From Gammaproteobacteria bacterium (lineage in GTDB: Bacteria; Pseudomonadota; Gammaproteobacteria; GCA-001735895), in contig JANTFY010000090.1 in the NCBI GenBank assembly GCA_024763185.1, positions 1 through 8,665 of the forward strand: a DNA stretch of 8,665 nucleotides. The letters are read 5' to 3'. Under the pieces are notes generated by a model that saw only the letters and a list, made by a program, of their open reading frames with translations, did not search any database and was not told the DNA's origin. A program made the translations under genes and the position numbers. How positions within the stretch are numbered: position 1 is the first letter of the stretch; each line of letters opens with the position of its first letter. This document shows positions 7,379 to 8,665 of the stretch, one piece after another.

Positions 7379-7648
7379 TCAGTTTATGGTTACACCAGAT
7401 AATTCATCGGTATCGGTTTCTATTTCATGGTAAACAAGGGACGTGGATAGCACGCCTTTGATATTGGAAAAATCTGCAATCCTATTTGCAAAATCACGAT
7501 TGTTAGGGCCTTCCACCGTCACAACCAGCTTCCCTTCTTCATTGGCATGAACTTCTACGCCATCCATATTATTGAGTGTAGCTTCAACATCCTGGCTGGA
7601 TTTAGGGGCGACCATCACCAACACACCGCAAACATTAAAGTCGTTCAT
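7379..7648 (-). CDS. napD: NapD, chaperone for the NapA twin-arginine signal peptide
   Basis: NapD is a small cytoplasmic protein with a ferredoxin-like fold. It binds the NapA twin-arginine signal peptide and holds back export until the molybdenum cofactor is inserted. The 89-residue product has the family's usual length and pattern: NVCGVLVMV at the start, a central GKLVVTVEG strand and the conserved SLVYHEIE near residues 70-77. The ATG at 7648 overlaps the napF stop as ATGA. A strong Shine-Dalgarno, AAGGAGGAT, lies just upstream inside the end of napF, so translation is probably coupled to napF. Confidence 0.95.
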   Translation of the reverse strand: MNDFNVCGVLVMVAPKSSQDVEATLNNMDGVEVHANEEGKLVVTVEGPNNRDFANRIADFSNIKGVLSTSLVYHEIETDTDELSGVTIN

Positions 7649-8172
7649 TTATCCTCCTTCAGGTAAATGGATTTTTGTGGGCACACCGAGTAGCAGTGAC
7701 CGCATCCATCACATGCAGCTTGATTAATCTGCGGGCTTGCCACACCACCCAACTGAATCCTGAATTGAATGGCCTGTTGTGGGCAGCTCTCGCCGCATGA
7801 GCGGCAGATCACGCTATTTTTAGAAAGGCAGTCCTGTTTGACATGGGCTTTTAGCTTCCAAGGTGAAGCAATATTTCGATTAAGCGCATCCGCCCGACAA
7901 GCAGTGACGCAATCTTCACACAGTTCACAGCCGCCAAGACCGAAATCAATTTCTGGATAACCACCGTCGCCTCTTTTGAGAATATTTTCACCGCATGCAT
8001 TGATACAGTCGTCACAGCGTGTACAGAGGTTAATAAAGTTTCTGCTGGCCCACGGTGGACGCAATACATCAGCAGGCATGGTTACATGGCCGCGTAAAAA
8101 TCCTCGTCGAGATTGATCAATATTAGACTCAGCGTTCACTATCAAAAGCTTTTTCCGGATTATTTCAGCCAT
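7645..8172 (-). CDS. napF: NapF, cytoplasmic iron-sulfur maturation protein
   Basis: NapF is a ferredoxin-type protein of the cytoplasm that interacts with NapA and is thought to help build or reactivate its iron-sulfur centre before export. The product has 175 residues from the ATG at 8172. Four cysteine sets are visible: Cys50/53/56/60, 82/85/88/92, 115/123/126/130 and 154/157/160/164. The segment SRRGFLRG (21-28) matches the start of E. coli NapF (DASRRGILTG), which begins only a few residues earlier. The first dozen residues here are therefore extra, and the ATG at 8172 has no Shine-Dalgarno. A TTG at 8145 (eight bases after GGA) or a GTG at 8139 could be the true start. It is the first gene of the nap operon, behind the FNR box. 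Confidence 0.94.
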   Translation of the reverse strand: MAEIIRKKLLIVNAESNIDQSRRGFLRGHVTMPADVLRPPWASRNFINLCTRCDDCINACGENILKRGDGGYPEIDFGLGGCELCEDCVTACRADALNRNIASPWKLKAHVKQDCLSKNSVICRSCGESCPQQAIQFRIQLGGVASPQINQAACDGCGHCYSVCPQKSIYLKEDK

Positions 8173-8202
8173 CCCATGCTATGTGTATTTCAGACGCAGT
8201 AC

Positions 8203-8216
8203 TTGACAAGTATCAA
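8203..8216 (-). promoter_or_regulatory. second FNR/DNR-like box close to napF
   Basis: On the minus strand this reads TTGATACTTGTCAA, which differs from the FNR consensus TTGAT-N4-ATCAA at one base and matches the TTGAT-N4-GTCAA form typical of nitric-oxide-responsive DNR/NNR regulators. Its centre is 39 bp nearer to napF than the perfect box. If it acted at -41.5, transcription would start near 8168, with TAGCAT at 8181-8176 as -10. That lies just inside the annotated ATG and would require a start further downstream. It could also repress by overlapping a promoter driven from the upper box. Which protein binds is not shown. Confidence 0.5.
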
Positions 8217-8241
8217 GTCGACCAAGTTGTTTCAATCAGGC

Positions 8242-8255
8242 TTGATGTAAATCAA
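8242..8255 (-). promoter_or_regulatory. perfect FNR box upstream of napF
   Basis: The sequence TTGATGTAAATCAA is an exact match to TTGAT-N4-ATCAA, the binding site of the oxygen-sensing activator FNR, and reads as TTGATTTACATCAA on the minus strand. Its centre is about 76 bases before the napF ATG. At the classical -41.5 position the transcript would begin near 8207. A GATACT at 8214-8209 could act as -10 for a start a few bases further down. Induction of nap by FNR under low oxygen is known from E. coli. No NarP/NarL heptamer pair was recognised here. Confidence 0.85.
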
Positions 8256-8369
8256 AAATATTTTCAATATCTGGTATGAATTGCAATATTTATGACAGCT
8301 AATGATACGAAGTAGACTTATGATACAGACGTGTGCATGAGTGCTTTTCGTCAGGAATCAGGGTTTGTC

Positions 8370-8389
8370 ATAACCTGCTAAATGGTTAT
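8370..8389. repeat. inverted repeat of operator type, regulator unknown
   Basis: ATAACC (8370-8375) and GGTTAT (8384-8389) form a perfect 6-bp inverted repeat with an 8-base spacer, about one helical turn and a half from arm to arm centre. This spacing is typical of sites for dimeric regulators. It lies between the two divergent promoters, about 90 bp before the rightward gene. I do not recognise the motif. Confidence 0.35.
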
Positions 8390-8442
8390 TGGGTGGATTC
8401 ACACAAGCCCCTGGGTAGGTAATATTTAACTGCCATGCATTT

Positions 8443-8457
8443 TGTTACACTATAACG
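8443..8457 (+). promoter_or_regulatory. Zur-like operator overlapping the -10 of the zinc-protein gene
   Basis: TGTTACACTATAACG matches the gammaproteobacterial Zur pattern TGTTATAnTATAACA at 12 of 14 defined bases (consensus from memory). Its right half contains TATAAC (8451-8456), the best -10 hexamer for the gene starting at 8479. A weak -35, TTAACT (8426-8431), stands 19 bp upstream. A repressor here would block the promoter when zinc is plentiful, which fits the histidine-rich zinc-binding product. Confidence 0.6.
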
Positions 8458-8478
8458 CTTAACTTTTGGCGGACTATC

Positions 8479-8665
8479 ATGAAAACAATCTATATATTTC
8501 TCTCTTTTTTTATCGGTTGCGCGTGGGCATCGGAAGACCATCGTGAGCATGGCGCTCATGTCCATGGGCATGCTGAAATGACCCTGGCCTTGTCAGGCAA
8601 GGAACTGGAATTGGAACTGAATTCACCCGCTATGAATCTTGTTGGCTTTGAGTATCAACCACAGT
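8479..8665 (+). CDS. ZrgA/DUF2796-type exported zinc-binding protein, N-terminal part
   Basis: The gene begins at the ATG at 8479, with an imperfect GGCGGA ribosome-binding site five bases upstream, and runs off the end of the window after 62 codons. Residues 1-17 (MKTIYIFLSFFIGCAWA) form a Sec signal peptide with an AWA/S cut site. Right after it comes a histidine-rich segment, DHREHGAHVHGHAEM (20-34), followed by MTLALSGKELELELNSPAMNLVGFEY. That combination of HxHGHA, a beta strand of the type LEGNELEIEL and NxVGFE is the hallmark of the DUF2796/ZrgA family. Members are periplasmic zinc-binding proteins often encoded with zinc ABC transporters and controlled by Zur. The Zur-like box upstream supports a role in zinc uptake or scavenging. 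Zinc transporter genes would be expected further right, outside the window. Confidence 0.88.
   Translation, partial: MKTIYIFLSFFIGCAWASEDHREHGAHVHGHAEMTLALSGKELELELNSPAMNLVGFEYQPQ

Larger units (their letters stand above)
8173..8478. promoter_or_regulatory. divergent control region between napF and the zinc-protein gene
   Basis: This 306-bp AT-rich stretch separates two genes transcribed away from each other. The half near napF carries two FNR/DNR-type palindromes (8242-8255 and 8203-8216). The half near the rightward gene carries a Zur-like operator (8443-8457). Between them lie an unassigned inverted repeat (8370-8389), an ATTGCAAT palindrome (8280-8287) and a CAATAT direct repeat (8265-8270 and 8284-8289). 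No coding sequence is supported here. The sites are described separately. Confidence 0.8.

Noticed and set aside
8250..8262. Possible IHF site overlapping the FNR box
   Set aside because: AATCAA followed by an AT-rich tract fits only part of the IHF consensus, and such matches are common in AT-rich DNA.
8173..8300. Search for a napE gene and NarP/NarL heptamer pairs upstream of napF
   Set aside because: No small hydrophobic ORF resembling NapE and no clear pair of heptamers was found.
8386..8571. Minus-strand 61-codon ORF over the divergent promoter and the zinc-protein start
   Set aside because: It covers the Zur-like box and the signal peptide codons of the rightward gene and has no ribosome-binding evidence.

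Overview
The window looks like chromosomal DNA from a facultatively anaerobic gammaproteobacterium of moderate GC content. The basis is the gene order napFDAGHBC, a classical FNR palindrome in front of it, and a neighbouring ZrgA-like (DUF2796) exported protein with a Zur-like operator. The genus cannot be read from the sequence. A marine or sediment bacterium would fit, but that is a guess.

Layout: almost everything from 8172 down to 994 is one tightly packed minus-strand operon, in the order napF, napD, napA, napG, napH, napB, napC, moaA. Neighbouring genes overlap by 1-4 bases or are separated by 10-34 bases, and most have a clear Shine-Dalgarno sequence. It encodes a complete periplasmic nitrate reductase. 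NapA is the Mo-bisMGD/[4Fe-4S] catalytic subunit. NapB (diheme) and NapC (membrane tetraheme) bring electrons from quinol. NapG and NapH form the iron-sulfur quinol-oxidising branch. NapD and NapF are cytoplasmic maturation factors. The last gene, moaA, makes the first intermediate of molybdopterin, the cofactor NapA needs, so enzyme and cofactor supply appear to be transcribed together.

Downstream of moaA (993 to 456) there is no convincing intact gene. There are traces of a decayed or frameshifted minus-strand coding region (about 987-702), including a 39-codon ORF with its own ribosome-binding site. A small exported two-cysteine protein (45-455, minus) lies beyond it. Its layout recalls Rap1a/Tai-type proteins.

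Upstream of napF is a 306-bp divergent control region. It holds a perfect FNR box (8242-8255), a second FNR/DNR-like box 39 bp nearer to napF (8203-8216), an unexplained inverted repeat (8370-8389), and a Zur-like operator over the -10 of the rightward gene (8443-8457). That gene, cut by the window end, encodes a histidine-rich exported zinc-binding protein of the ZrgA/DUF2796 type. No tRNA, rRNA, CRISPR array or insertion sequence was seen.
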